From NCBI GenBank assembly GCA_002709295.1, contig PAQL01000017.1, forward strand, positions 117,252 to 150,910: DNA of 33,659 nucleotides, written 5' to 3'. Source of the stretch: Phycisphaerae bacterium. GTDB lineage: Bacteria > Planctomycetota > Phycisphaerae > Phycisphaerales > SM1A02. The translations under genes and the position numbers were made by a program. Shown in pieces: positions 7,810-15,744 of the stretch. How positions within the stretch are numbered: position 1 is the stretch's first letter; each line of letters begins with the position of its first letter. The notes below the pieces were generated by a model that saw only the letters and a list, made by a program, of their open reading frames with translations, was not told the origin of the DNA and searched no databases.

Positions 7810-8885
7810 CGGACTCCGCCGGATCAAGCTCTCCCGTCACGTCGCCGAAGCAGGGTGGAACCCCGGGAACCATCCTCGTCCGGGTGATCGTGCCGCTGTG
7901 GGTCCTGGCCGGAGCGAGCGTCAAGCTCTGGACCTTCAACCCCGCCCTGCTTCCGGAACCGATCCTCGACCTGGTCAAGGACACCGCCGGCCTCTTCGGA
8001 GTCTCCGACCTCGGGTGGTGGCTGGAGATGTGGCTGAGGTTCTTCATCGGCGCCGAGTTCGCGGCGGTTCTGATCATGTTCGCCTCGCCACGACTGGCGA
8101 GGATGGTCGCCAGCTTCCTGCTCGCGGTCTTCCTCGCGGTGCTGGTCGCGACCATGGCGAAGTCGGCCGAGCGTGACGGCATCTCGGCGATCTGGAGCGG
8201 AAGCTGCGGCTGCTTCGGCTCGGCCAGCCCCCCGCCGATCGGAATGTTCCTGATCGACGGCGCCATGCTGCTCGGCGTGATCCTCCTGCGGCCCCGCACC
8301 GGTGGAGGTCCGCGTCCGATCCTGGCGGGCCTCTCGATCCTCGTGGGTTTCGGCATCGCCTTCGGCAGACCGACCCCGATGATCACCCTCGAGCCGATCC
8401 CCGTGCCGATCGAACCCACGCCCGTCGAGCCCGCCACCATCGGAACCGACGACGGCTGGGGAGAGGCGCCGAGCACCCTCGAGCCGTTCTACTTCACCGA
8501 GTTCGGTGAGTGGGTCGACACCCCCCTCTCATCGCAGCCCCTGGCCCGGCTGATCTCCAGACCGCTTCCCGACTGGATCGACCGGGACCGATTCCATCTG
8601 ATCTTCCATCGGGCCGACTGCGAACACTGCCACGCCCTTCTGGACGACTTCTTCAGCGGCCCCCTCGCCACACCGGCGATCGCGGTGGAGATTCCGGACG
8701 GGGATTCGTCCGCGGCCCTGGGCATGCCCTGCGAGGAGTGCCTGCTCCACCGACTGCCCGAGGGGACCCAGTACGTGGTGACCACCCCCGTGCTGCTGAC
8801 GATCCAGGACGGGATGGTGATCGCGGTCTGCGAGAACACCGACGACCTGTCGCTGGTGGCGGACACCATCGCCGCGAGCCGATGA
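7806..8885 (+). CDS. MauE/DoxX-like membrane protein fused to a thioredoxin-like domain
   Basis: 359 residues. Residues 22-190 contain about five transmembrane helices with SGSCGCFG at 132-138, the paired-Cys motif of MauE-like proteins. These assist disulfide formation in methylamine dehydrogenase maturation. Residues 225-359 are a periplasmic thioredoxin-like domain with CEHC at 272-275 in FHRADCEHCH, a second pair CEEC at 309-312, and the cis-Pro loop VVTTPV around 324-329. A Pro-rich linker (LEPIPVPIEPTPVEP) joins the two. The segment PFYFTEFGEWVDTPLSSQ just before the thioredoxin fold recurs in the next gene. It likely moves electrons or disulfides across the membrane to an unknown client. 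The ATGA overlap with gmhA indicates one operon. Confidence 0.8.
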   Translation: MTDSAGSSSPVTSPKQGGTPGTILVRVIVPLWVLAGASVKLWTFNPALLPEPILDLVKDTAGLFGVSDLGWWLEMWLRFFIGAEFAAVLIMFASPRLARMVASFLLAVFLAVLVATMAKSAERDGISAIWSGSCGCFGSASPPPIGMFLIDGAMLLGVILLRPRTGGGPRPILAGLSILVGFGIAFGRPTPMITLEPIPVPIEPTPVEPATIGTDDGWGEAPSTLEPFYFTEFGEWVDTPLSSQPLARLISRPLPDWIDRDRFHLIFHRADCEHCHALLDDFFSGPLATPAIAVEIPDGDSSAALGMPCEECLLHRLPEGTQYVVTTPVLLTIQDGMVIAVCENTDDLSLVADTIAASR

Positions 8886-8965
8886 AACGTCGCGGACGGC
8901 CGATGTGGCCGGCCCCGGACACCCGACCTCATGTTCGTACGCATGCCCGACATGGAAACGATCCG

Positions 8966-9568
8966 ATGACCAAGACCCCCCTCCGGCAGATGACCCTTCT
9001 CGCGCCGCTCGCCCTGATCCTCGGTGGTTTCCCCACCGGCTGCGATCGCACGCCGGATGCCGGCGACACCGGATCCGGCGACACCGGGTCGGCCGAGACC
9101 ACCGCCGCCCCGGGCCGGGACGCCGCCGTCGATCCCTGGGGGCCGATGCCGACCACGGTCAACCCGTTCTACTTCACGGAGTTCGAGGAGTGGGTCGGCA
9201 AGCCGATCGCCTCCCAGGAGATCGCCCGCCTCATCAACCGACCGATCCCCTCCGAGCTTGACGAGGGTCGGTCCTTCCTGATGTTCTACCGCTCGGACTG
9301 CGAACACTGCCATCACATGCTCGAGCAGTGGTTCACCGAATCGGTGCCCGCGACCACGATCGCGGTGCAGGTGCCCGACACCGACCCTGCGGATGCCATG
9401 CCGTTCCCCAGCACGCTGGTGAAGCGGCACAGCCTTCCCGGCGGACCGGACTACGTGATCTCGACTCCCGCCCTCTTCGCGATCAAGGACGGGATCGTGA
9501 CCGGTTTCGCCAGCGATCCCGACGAACCCGGAACCGTCGAAGCCTGCATCTCCTCCAACGCCGGATGA
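8966..9568 (+). CDS. Thioredoxin-like lipoprotein, paralogue of its two neighbours
   Basis: A 200-residue protein with a lipoprotein-type signal: MTKTPLRQ, a hydrophobic core and FPTGC with Cys26 as likely lipidation site. A Gly/Thr/Asp-rich linker (30-50) follows. The thioredoxin-like domain has PFYFTEFEEWV at 67-77, CEHCHH at 112-117, AVQVP and the cis-Pro loop VISTPA at 164-169. It aligns closely with the C-terminal half of the preceding protein but lacks the second CxxC: where that has MPCEEC, this has MPFPST. I chose the ATG at 8966 because it opens the signal peptide. An ATG at 8882 overlaps the upstream stop by 4 bp and stays in frame, adding 28 basic residues; it cannot be ruled out. 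Confidence 0.78.
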   Translation: MTKTPLRQMTLLAPLALILGGFPTGCDRTPDAGDTGSGDTGSAETTAAPGRDAAVDPWGPMPTTVNPFYFTEFEEWVGKPIASQEIARLINRPIPSELDEGRSFLMFYRSDCEHCHHMLEQWFTESVPATTIAVQVPDTDPADAMPFPSTLVKRHSLPGGPDYVISTPALFAIKDGIVTGFASDPDEPGTVEACISSNAG

Positions 9569-9578
9569 GCCGACCCTC

Positions 9579-10559
9579 ATGACCTCTCTCGCCCGTCTTC
9601 TTCTGGCGGCATGCCTCGTGGCCGCCTCGATCGCCATCGCGACGACCGGTGGCGATGCGATCCCGATCTGGGTGGTCGGCATCAGCGCCAGACTCGACGT
9701 CTCTCCCGAGATCGGAGCCCGCATCACCGCCGGAGCCTGCGCCGCGCTGGCCGGGATCGTGGTGCTGCTCGGACGGCGTGGAAGGACTCCGGCAAGGCTC
9801 GTCGCCGCCGCCCTCGCCCTGAGCGGGCTGGCCGACGGCTCCGCGATCTACGCCCTCGGCGACGAAGCCACCGTCGGCTTTCTTCGTCCCCTCCTGCAGC
9901 TGGCCGTCGGACTCCTGACGCTCTGGGGCCTGAGCACCGGACGAAAGGAATCGAAGAAGAGCCCGATGCGACATCCCGGACTCGCCGGCGCCGGGGTGAT
10001 CGCCTCCCTGGCGGTCGGTGCCGCGATCGCCGCGAACATCGACGTCCCCATGCCGGAAAGCTTCCGAAACGCATCCGGGTCGAATGCCCGCGGCGCCGAC
10101 GGACGGTTCATCGTCAACGATCTGCAGGCCGACGAGTGGGCCGGAATGACCCTCGAGGAGACTGGACTGCTCGAGCATCTCCCCGCCATCGCGCCGCTCA
10201 GCCAGAGTCAGCCGACCCTGATCAGCTTCTACCGATCGAACTGCGGACTCTGCCACGACCTCTTCGACAAGCACTTCGGAGGGCGGCTGCCGGTCCGCCT
10301 GATCGCGATCCAGGTTCCTCCCGCCGAGGGGGTCGAGCTCGTCGAGAACGACCTTCCCGAGGACGTGGTGTGTCCCGACTGCGTGCGACTCAAGCTTCCC
10401 GAGGGACCGGTGTGGCTGGTGACCACCCCGGTCGTGGTCGAGATCGTCGACGGGCGGATCGCCTGCGTCTCGCAGGACGACTTCGAGCGTTGCATCGACG
10501 ATGCGATCACCCGCCAGGATGCGATGACCACCGACGTCCGGGACCCCCCCACCGGATGA
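9579..10559 (+). CDS. Membrane protein with DoxX-like N-terminus and thioredoxin-like C-terminus (third paralogue)
   Basis: 326 residues. The first 155 hold about five hydrophobic segments; ARLDVSPEIGARITAGACAA around 37-56 recalls DoxX/MauE proteins, but the CGC motif of the first paralogue is absent. The C-terminal domain has CGLC at 222-225 in FYRSNCGLCHDLF, a second pair CPDC at 265-268 and the loop VTTPVV at 281-286. The second pair sits just before LKLPEG, exactly as CEEC sits before HRLPEG in the first paralogue. It starts 10 bp after the lipoprotein stop, so the three form one transcription unit. It ends 3 bp from the stop of the convergent receiver-like gene. Confidence 0.77.
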   Translation: MTSLARLLLAACLVAASIAIATTGGDAIPIWVVGISARLDVSPEIGARITAGACAALAGIVVLLGRRGRTPARLVAAALALSGLADGSAIYALGDEATVGFLRPLLQLAVGLLTLWGLSTGRKESKKSPMRHPGLAGAGVIASLAVGAAIAANIDVPMPESFRNASGSNARGADGRFIVNDLQADEWAGMTLEETGLLEHLPAIAPLSQSQPTLISFYRSNCGLCHDLFDKHFGGRLPVRLIAIQVPPAEGVELVENDLPEDVVCPDCVRLKLPEGPVWLVTTPVVVEIVDGRIACVSQDDFERCIDDAITRQDAMTTDVRDPPTG

Positions 10560-10562
10560 TCG

Positions 10563-10982
10563 TCAGGCCGGCCCCCGGGTGACCGCGGCTTCCACGGCCT
10601 CTCGCAGGGCGTTCGAGGTCGACTCGCCGTGCAGGTCCGACTTGCCGAAACCCGGGAGGGCTCCCGCGGCCTCCGCGGCGGCAGCCGCATCGGGAAGGTT
10701 GGTCACCAGCATCGAGACGTGCCGGCCATCGCGTCGTCGCTCGATCAGTTCGATGCCGTCGACGGCGTCGAAGTCACCATCGAGCTTGCGATTGACCAGA
10801 AGCACGACGGGACGATCGGCAGCTCGGCCGAGCCGCTCATCCAGTCCGGCTTCTCCGGTGATGTCCTCGACCACGGCCTCGGGGATGACCCGCTGGATCG
10901 CGGTCCGCAGCATCCAGCCGTCCGGACCGCAGTGCCCGACGGCGAGGAAGAGTGGTGTCGTGGTGTGATCGGTGTCGTTCAT
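10563..10982 (-). CDS. Degenerate response-regulator receiver-like protein
   Basis: 139 residues with the length and strand/helix rhythm of a CheY-like receiver: LFLAVGHCGPDGWML, then VVLLVNRKLDGDFDAVDGIELI, then VSMLVTNLPDAAAAAEAAGALPGFGKSDL. The phosphoacceptor Asp position appears as Asn64, while the Thr94 and Lys114 equivalents are kept, so normal phosphorylation is unlikely. This is structural resemblance read by eye, not a firm family match. The ATG at 10982 overlaps the tilS stop by 4 bp (ATGA), making it the last gene of the sigma-factor operon. A longer reading from 11030 lies inside tilS. Confidence 0.6.
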   Translation of the reverse strand: MNDTDHTTTPLFLAVGHCGPDGWMLRTAIQRVIPEAVVEDITGEAGLDERLGRAADRPVVLLVNRKLDGDFDAVDGIELIERRRDGRHVSMLVTNLPDAAAAAEAAGALPGFGKSDLHGESTSNALREAVEAAVTRGPA

Positions 10983-12058
10983 GAGGGAAGCGTAGGCGAT
11001 TCGTCCGATCGACCGGGCTCCGATCGCCATCGGATCCAGCGTGCCTCGACCCGGATCGCACCGAGGCCGGACAGCTCGAACTCCCGTGGCCGCTCCTCCT
11101 CATCCAGCACCGCCCGGGCCACCGCCGACCAGGCGGCCCTGGGAACCGCCTCCACCGCCCCGCTCCTGATCCCGGGAAGCGATCGGATCGACTCCCGGAT
11201 CGATCCCGAGACCGTGATTTCGTCGAGCCCGGCAAGAACCTCCCGCGACCATCGAATCGAATCCGGCACCGGCACGCGAGGGTTCTCCAAGCCGTCCCGA
11301 ATCAGCGAACCCGCCTCCTCCGCAGTCGCCGCGATGCGGCCGGTGGCGCCGGGGTGGAGGTGTTCGAGCCGGGGAAGGACCTCGTGCCGGACCATGCCGC
11401 GGGCCGAATCGCGTCGTTCATTCGTGGGATCGGTCGCCACGGACACCCCGGCCGCCTCGATCAGCTCGAGCAGCTGCCCGCGGCGTGCCTGCAGCAGCGG
11501 GCGGACGATCCTGACCTCGTCATCGAGCCGCCTCATCTCGGGAATCCCGGCGAGGCCCGTCAGTCCCGTCCCCCTCGCCAGACGAAGAAGGACCGTCTCG
11601 GCCTGATCATCGGCGTGATGACCGCAGAGGATCGTCCCCGCCCCATGACGGGTCGCGATCCCATGCAGGGCCGACCAGCGAGCCTCCCTTGCCCGGCCGC
11701 TGGAGACCGGCGACTCGTCGGGCCACACCAGACGCTCCATCGCGAACTCCAGTCCCAGACCCTCGGCCAGACCACGCACCTGGTCTGCCTCCTGCTCCCC
11801 CTCCGGTCGCAATCCGTGATCGACGTGCCCGACCACCAGCCGCTCGAGGAGCGAGGGTGTGCGCCGGGACATCAGGGCCGTTGCGAGGAGCAGCAGCGCC
11901 GTCGAATCGGGGCCGCCGCTGACCGCGACGAGAGCGACGCCGGGCGTCGGTACCGAACGGTCGATCGCTCGCTCGCACGTCAGCGCGAGCGGCGAACGCG
12001 AGGCGACGAGCATCGCCCGGGCCGGATCGAACGTGTCGACGAGCGGGTTCTCACTCAT
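10979..12058 (-). CDS. tilS: tRNA(Ile)-lysidine synthase
   Basis: Converts C34 of the tRNA-Ile2 CAU anticodon to lysidine, changing it from Met to Ile identity; an essential cytosolic enzyme. The N-type ATP pyrophosphatase motif SGGPDST is at 47-53, followed by VGHVDHGLRPE and CGHHADDQAETVLLRLARG, both diagnostic for TilS. The 359-residue length is on the short side because the C-terminal domain is small. The ATG at 12058 overlaps the upstream stop by 4 bp; a reading from 12184 adds arginine-rich residues from inside the neighbour. Its place in the middle of a sigma-factor operon is unusual. Confidence 0.92.
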   Translation of the reverse strand: MSENPLVDTFDPARAMLVASRSPLALTCERAIDRSVPTPGVALVAVSGGPDSTALLLLATALMSRRTPSLLERLVVGHVDHGLRPEGEQEADQVRGLAEGLGLEFAMERLVWPDESPVSSGRAREARWSALHGIATRHGAGTILCGHHADDQAETVLLRLARGTGLTGLAGIPEMRRLDDEVRIVRPLLQARRGQLLELIEAAGVSVATDPTNERRDSARGMVRHEVLPRLEHLHPGATGRIAATAEEAGSLIRDGLENPRVPVPDSIRWSREVLAGLDEITVSGSIRESIRSLPGIRSGAVEAVPRAAWSAVARAVLDEEERPREFELSGLGAIRVEARWIRWRSEPGRSDESPTLPS

Positions 12059-13695
12059 GGCGACTCCATCGGCGCGGCCGCATCGGTCGCGGCGGGAGGT
12101 TCGGGATCGGTCTCCGACATCGGAGCGCGACGGACATCGATGCGTGCCCGCACCCGTTCGCCGTCCTGCACTCCCGAGACCCACTCGATCCGCTCGAATC
12201 CCGAGAGCATCTCCGCCAGTCTATGGAGCAGGCTCGCATCCTCGTCGGCCGAATCATCCCCACCGATGCTCCGGAGTCGGGCGAGGTCCACCACCTGCTC
12301 GGCGATGCGGGCCGGCACCGCGACCGCATGCATCGCGATCTCGCGATCCGAGGTCTCGACACGCCCCGGTCCGGGAGGCTCGGCATCCAGTCGGTCGGCG
12401 ACGCGTCTGACCAGACCGATCGAGGACCCCAGCACCAGCCATCCCCGGGACGCCGGGACATCCAGCCTGGAGACCCATGCCAGCCGACCGATCAACGCCA
12501 TCGGATGCCCCGCGGTCGCCTCGAGGAACCCCGATCCCAGAGAGAGGTGACGGATCCCTCCCTGACGGGTGATGGCGATCTCGTCATCATGGTCGGGATC
12601 CCAGCTTCGACAGATCTCGCCGGCACCCCTCCGAACCCAGTCGTCGATCGAGAACACGATGTTCGCCGGGTCCACGAGCGGCTCGTCACCCTCGCGCACC
12701 CGGCGCAACGGGACCGCGACCGCGATCACCGGCACCTCGACCAGCCCGGCTTCCGGCACTTCGACGGTCTCGGCATCGAGCACCACCAGGCGATTCGGAG
12801 CGAATGCCCTGCGCAGCTCGGGGGGAGGAACCGCAAGCGGGAAGCGTGCCGCGAACTCGACCAGTCGGGGATCGAGCAGTCCGACGCCGGACTCCCTCGC
12901 CACGAGGGCGAACCGTCCGGCCAGCGAATCCACCGCATGCCCCTCCATCACGGATGCGGGACGGATCGGCAACGGACTGGCGGCATAGTCGCCATCGAGA
13001 TCGATCCCGGCCTGACGCACCCCTTCGGGTCGGACCTGCATGCGAGTGACGCCCGAGATCGGTGAGGCATGCCGGAGCAGCAGACTGATGCCCCCCTCCG
13101 CATCCTCGCCCCGAAGCCCGGACAGCTCCGGCCGCGTCGCCAGACGGGCGTGAGCGGACTCGATCCACGACGATCCGGGGGGACCGAGCACCAGCCAGTC
13201 CTCGCGCACCACGACGTCGATCCCCGCGGCCGGAAGTCGAAAGCGACCCCGACCCATCGCCCGGGTTCCAAGTCTCTGCAGACCACGTTCGATCGCGATC
13301 GGATCCCGCCAGTGCACGATCTGGATCCAGCGATCACCGTCGGCATCGCAGGCGTGGAGTCGAGCCCCCCGTTCCGGAACCAGCTGATCGGTGATCCGGC
13401 AGGCGTTTCGCCAGGCGGATGCCACCGGAACCACGGTTCCATCGACGGTGGCCAGGATGAAGTCCGTCCATGAGTCAAGAGCAACGACCCCGGGCTCCCT
13501 GCCGACCGTCTCCCCACCCCCGTGCCAGGCGACTCCGAAGACCGCTTCCGAGGGCACCCCCACGGCGATGATCTCCTCCAACGGAGGCGTCGCGGAGACC
13601 ACGCCGGTCAGAATCGCCGCCAGGCCCCCGGCCACCGACCACAACCGGCCGGATCGCGACGGCGACGTGAGCTGGCGATCAGGGAAGGTGGTCAT
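12055..13695 (-). CDS. Exported protein of unknown function, 546 residues
   Basis: I do not recognise a family. The N-terminus has a short basic region and a hydrophobic segment (WSVAGGLAAILTGVVSAT, about 19-36) that could be a signal peptide or anchor. The remainder is a long soluble region with repeated beta-like blocks, for example VVREDWLVLGPPGSSWIESAH and later SRGWLVLGSSIGLVRRVADRL. This pair suggests a duplicated domain of the kind seen in exported DUF3352-like proteins; that is a guess. The C-terminal tail is Pro/Ala-rich. GGAG lies about 6 nt before the ATG at 13695. The gene is 41 bp downstream of the small membrane protein and overlaps tilS by 4 bp. Confidence 0.7.
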   Translation of the reverse strand: MTTFPDRQLTSPSRSGRLWSVAGGLAAILTGVVSATPPLEEIIAVGVPSEAVFGVAWHGGGETVGREPGVVALDSWTDFILATVDGTVVPVASAWRNACRITDQLVPERGARLHACDADGDRWIQIVHWRDPIAIERGLQRLGTRAMGRGRFRLPAAGIDVVVREDWLVLGPPGSSWIESAHARLATRPELSGLRGEDAEGGISLLLRHASPISGVTRMQVRPEGVRQAGIDLDGDYAASPLPIRPASVMEGHAVDSLAGRFALVARESGVGLLDPRLVEFAARFPLAVPPPELRRAFAPNRLVVLDAETVEVPEAGLVEVPVIAVAVPLRRVREGDEPLVDPANIVFSIDDWVRRGAGEICRSWDPDHDDEIAITRQGGIRHLSLGSGFLEATAGHPMALIGRLAWVSRLDVPASRGWLVLGSSIGLVRRVADRLDAEPPGPGRVETSDREIAMHAVAVPARIAEQVVDLARLRSIGGDDSADEDASLLHRLAEMLSGFERIEWVSGVQDGERVRARIDVRRAPMSETDPEPPAATDAAAPMESP

Positions 13696-13736
13696 CGGTC
13701 ACTCCGGCCCCGGAGTGGACGGCATGGACGAGGTCA

Positions 13737-14099
13737 TCAGGTCCGACAGCCCGGCGCCGTCGCATCGATGGCCTCGTACCGCCCGGGGGTCGTCGGGGTT
13801 TCCCTTGATTCGGAAGGTTCTGCAGGCGAGACCTCGGCGGGAACCCGGATCCGATCGACCGCCTCGAGAACCGTGTCCGGACTCACCAGCGGAAGTCCCA
13901 CCGCCCGATCCCCATCGGCGTTGCCGGTTGATGCATCCATCAGGGCCCGGATCGAGACCATGGCACCAAGGACCAGCACGATCACCCCGAAGGCGACCAG
14001 CCCGTGTCGGCCGTCACGATCGATTCGAGGACGTTCCTCGACCCCATCCAGACGATCGAGGATGCCCTTGGTGAAACGGTCGGATGCATCGTGACTCAT
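13737..14099 (-). CDS. Small single-span membrane protein, candidate anti-sigma factor
   Basis: 120 residues: an N-terminal cytosolic stretch (about 1-32), one transmembrane helix (GLVAFGVIVLVLGAMVSIRA, about 33-52) and a C-terminal region rich in Pro, Glu and Thr. Its ATG overlaps the sigma-factor stop by 4 bp, the usual arrangement for an ECF sigma and its membrane anti-sigma. There is no HxxxCxxC zinc motif and the cytosolic part is short, so the anti-sigma role rests on position and topology alone. The start at 14099 was chosen over a longer reading that lies entirely in the sigma gene. Confidence 0.66.
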   Translation of the reverse strand: MSHDASDRFTKGILDRLDGVEERPRIDRDGRHGLVAFGVIVLVLGAMVSIRALMDASTGNADGDRAVGLPLVSPDTVLEAVDRIRVPAEVSPAEPSESRETPTTPGRYEAIDATAPGCRT

Positions 14100-14743
14100 C
14101 GCGACACCTCCACCCGTTCCGCCCCGGAGGAATCCGAGGCCATCGCCGCCCCGCCGTTCCAGGCCAGCTCGAGATCGATCGCCAGCTCGGGGAAGGACTT
14201 CTCGGCCGACAGATGCTCGCACATGCGGGCCCGACCTCGGAACAGATGACTCTTCACCGTGCCCAGCGGCAGCTCCAGTCTCCAGGCGATCTCCTGGATC
14301 GGAAGACTGCGCCCGTAGAACAGCTCGACGACCTCACGCTGCCGGGGGTTGAGGGATGAGATCGCCCGGGAGACCGCCGCCTCCGCCAGGACGCGATCCT
14401 CACGATGCTCGGCATCCGCAGGCGATCCGTCCCCGGCGGCCCGGCCGCCCACGACGTCGGAGTCGGGGATCGGCTTGAACTTCTGGATGTGATTGATCCA
14501 GATCCGCCTGGCGATCGTGAAGAGCCAGGTGCTGAAGCGGAACCGCTCGTCGAAACGATCGAGGTGCCTGAGGACCCGCACGAAGGCGTCCTGCGCGACA
14601 TCCTCGGCGAGCTGCTCGCACCGGGTGAGTCGGAGGAGGAAGTGATGCAGCCTGCCTCGATGCCCCTCGATCAGGGCCTCGATCGCGGCACGATCGCCTC
14701 GCTTGGCCTTCCTGATCAGTCGAAGTTCCTCGAGACGGTCCAT
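14096..14743 (-). CDS. ECF-type RNA polymerase sigma factor
   Basis: 215 residues. Region 2 covers about 10-85: LAEDVAQDAFVRVLRHLDRF followed by FSTWLFTIARRIWINH, the classic sigma2 recognition helix block. Region 4 covers about 125-180: LNPRQREVVELFYGRSLPIQEIAWRL and then LGTVKSHLFRGRARM as the -35-binding helix-turn-helix. No regions 1, 3 or extra sensor domains are present, as expected for an ECF sigma. About 30 residues follow region 4. It heads a five-gene operon with small membrane protein, exported unknown, tilS and receiver-like protein, linked by three 4-bp overlaps and one 41-bp gap. Confidence 0.92.
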   Translation of the reverse strand: MDRLEELRLIRKAKRGDRAAIEALIEGHRGRLHHFLLRLTRCEQLAEDVAQDAFVRVLRHLDRFDERFRFSTWLFTIARRIWINHIQKFKPIPDSDVVGGRAAGDGSPADAEHREDRVLAEAAVSRAISSLNPRQREVVELFYGRSLPIQEIAWRLELPLGTVKSHLFRGRARMCEHLSAEKSFPELAIDLELAWNGGAAMASDSSGAERVEVSR

Positions 14744-14812
14744 GGCTCGATTCTACGTCAGGCACCCATGTGGAAACCACCCCCCGCAGGAGACCTGCAG
14801 GGAGTGGGATGC

Positions 14813-14835
14813 CGTCCTCCGGGGCGAGGAGGACG
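14813..14835 (-). terminator. Hairpin downstream of the B12-binding-like gene
   Basis: CGTCCTCC (14813-14820) pairs with GGAGGACG (14828-14835) across a 7-nt loop. It begins 32 bp past the stop of the minus-strand gene ending at 14867 and lies about 70 bp before the sigma-factor ATG. No T tract follows, so it may be a weak terminator or a leader structure for the sigma operon. Confidence 0.4.
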
Positions 14836-14866
14836 CTCGGCGGTTCATCATGATCGACCGTCGAAC

Positions 14867-15580
14867 TCAGGCCGCTCTGGCCGAGGTCCTGCGGTTGCGA
14901 CCCACGGTTCGCTGTTCGGGGATCGCTCGCTGCGCATGCTCCTCGACGATCGCCTGACGAAGCATCGCGGGCTCATCGGTCCACAGATCGGCGCCGATCT
15001 CCTCCGCAAGACCGGGAGCCCGGTCGAAGACTCCGCCGCCGATCACGATCTGCATGTCCGGTCGGGCGCCGATGTCGCGAATGGTGTCGATCACCTCGCG
15101 AATCGCGGGTGCATCCGCCGCCGCGGATGCGAACAGCAGCAGCACGTCGGGATCGCAACGGCCGACGTCGGAGAGGATCTCGTCGGCCGGAACACCGCCA
15201 CCGGCGAAAAGGACCCGGTGACCGTCGCATTCGAGGACTGCGGTCATGATCTCGCCCTGGAGCTGTTCGGAGTCACCGGACCCGCTGTAGACCAGGATGT
15301 TCAACGCCGGCTCGCCGCCTCCGACCTCGGCCGAGAGCCGGGTCAGCAGCGAGCCGACCACGATGCGAAGCGACTGGAGCATCACGTTGAGGGCGGACAC
15401 CGTGGCCCGGTCCTCGCGAGCGATCAGCTCGGCCTTCGCGATCGCCGGCAGGATCACTCCGACCAGCAGTTCGTCGGCCGGATGACCGGCCAGACACATG
15501 TCCACGTAGGATCGGACTTCACGGCGATCGCCACGAAGACAGATCTCCATCAGTTGTTCGACGTCCTTGTCGATGCTCAT
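14867..15580 (-). CDS. B12-binding-fold protein lacking the usual cobalt-ligand His
   Basis: 237 residues with the layout of cobalamin-binding regulators: an N-terminal helical bundle (about 5-85, VGVILPAIAKAELI and following) and a Rossmann-like domain (about 93-215). The family motif DxHxxG, whose His binds cobalt, reads D103-S-E-Q-L-Q-G, with Glu at the His place. Later blocks fit the fold: LECDGHRVLFAGGGVPADEIL, DPDVLLLFASAA and IVIGGGVFDR. It has no DNA-binding domain and is no methyltransferase, so it may be a sensor or adaptor that no longer binds B12, or binds it base-off without His. The ATG at 15580 has GGAGG 5 nt upstream, which decides the start; longer readings reach into ubiE. 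Confidence 0.75.
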   Translation of the reverse strand: MSIDKDVEQLMEICLRGDRREVRSYVDMCLAGHPADELLVGVILPAIAKAELIAREDRATVSALNVMLQSLRIVVGSLLTRLSAEVGGGEPALNILVYSGSGDSEQLQGEIMTAVLECDGHRVLFAGGGVPADEILSDVGRCDPDVLLLFASAAADAPAIREVIDTIRDIGARPDMQIVIGGGVFDRAPGLAEEIGADLWTDEPAMLRQAIVEEHAQRAIPEQRTVGRNRRTSARAA

Positions 15581-15585
15581 GGGAG

Positions 15586-15590
15586 CCTCC
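15586..15590 (-). promoter_or_regulatory. Ribosome binding site that sets the B12-binding-like start
   Basis: On the minus strand GGAGG is followed by CTCCC and then ATG at 15580, a spacing of 5 nt. It fixes the start inside a frame that stays open to 16021. Confidence 0.75.
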
Positions 15591-15744
15591 AGTGAGGAGA
15601 CGGTTCGGGCGATTCCCTCGCCTGTTCCGCGATAGGGTTGTGACCGACGGATCCTCCGTCGCGGGGGGGCACAAGGAGAACCAACAACCGCGAAAAACCG
15701 TTCAGATCGGAGGAGGTCGACGGGTTTACGGGGCGTAGACCCCT

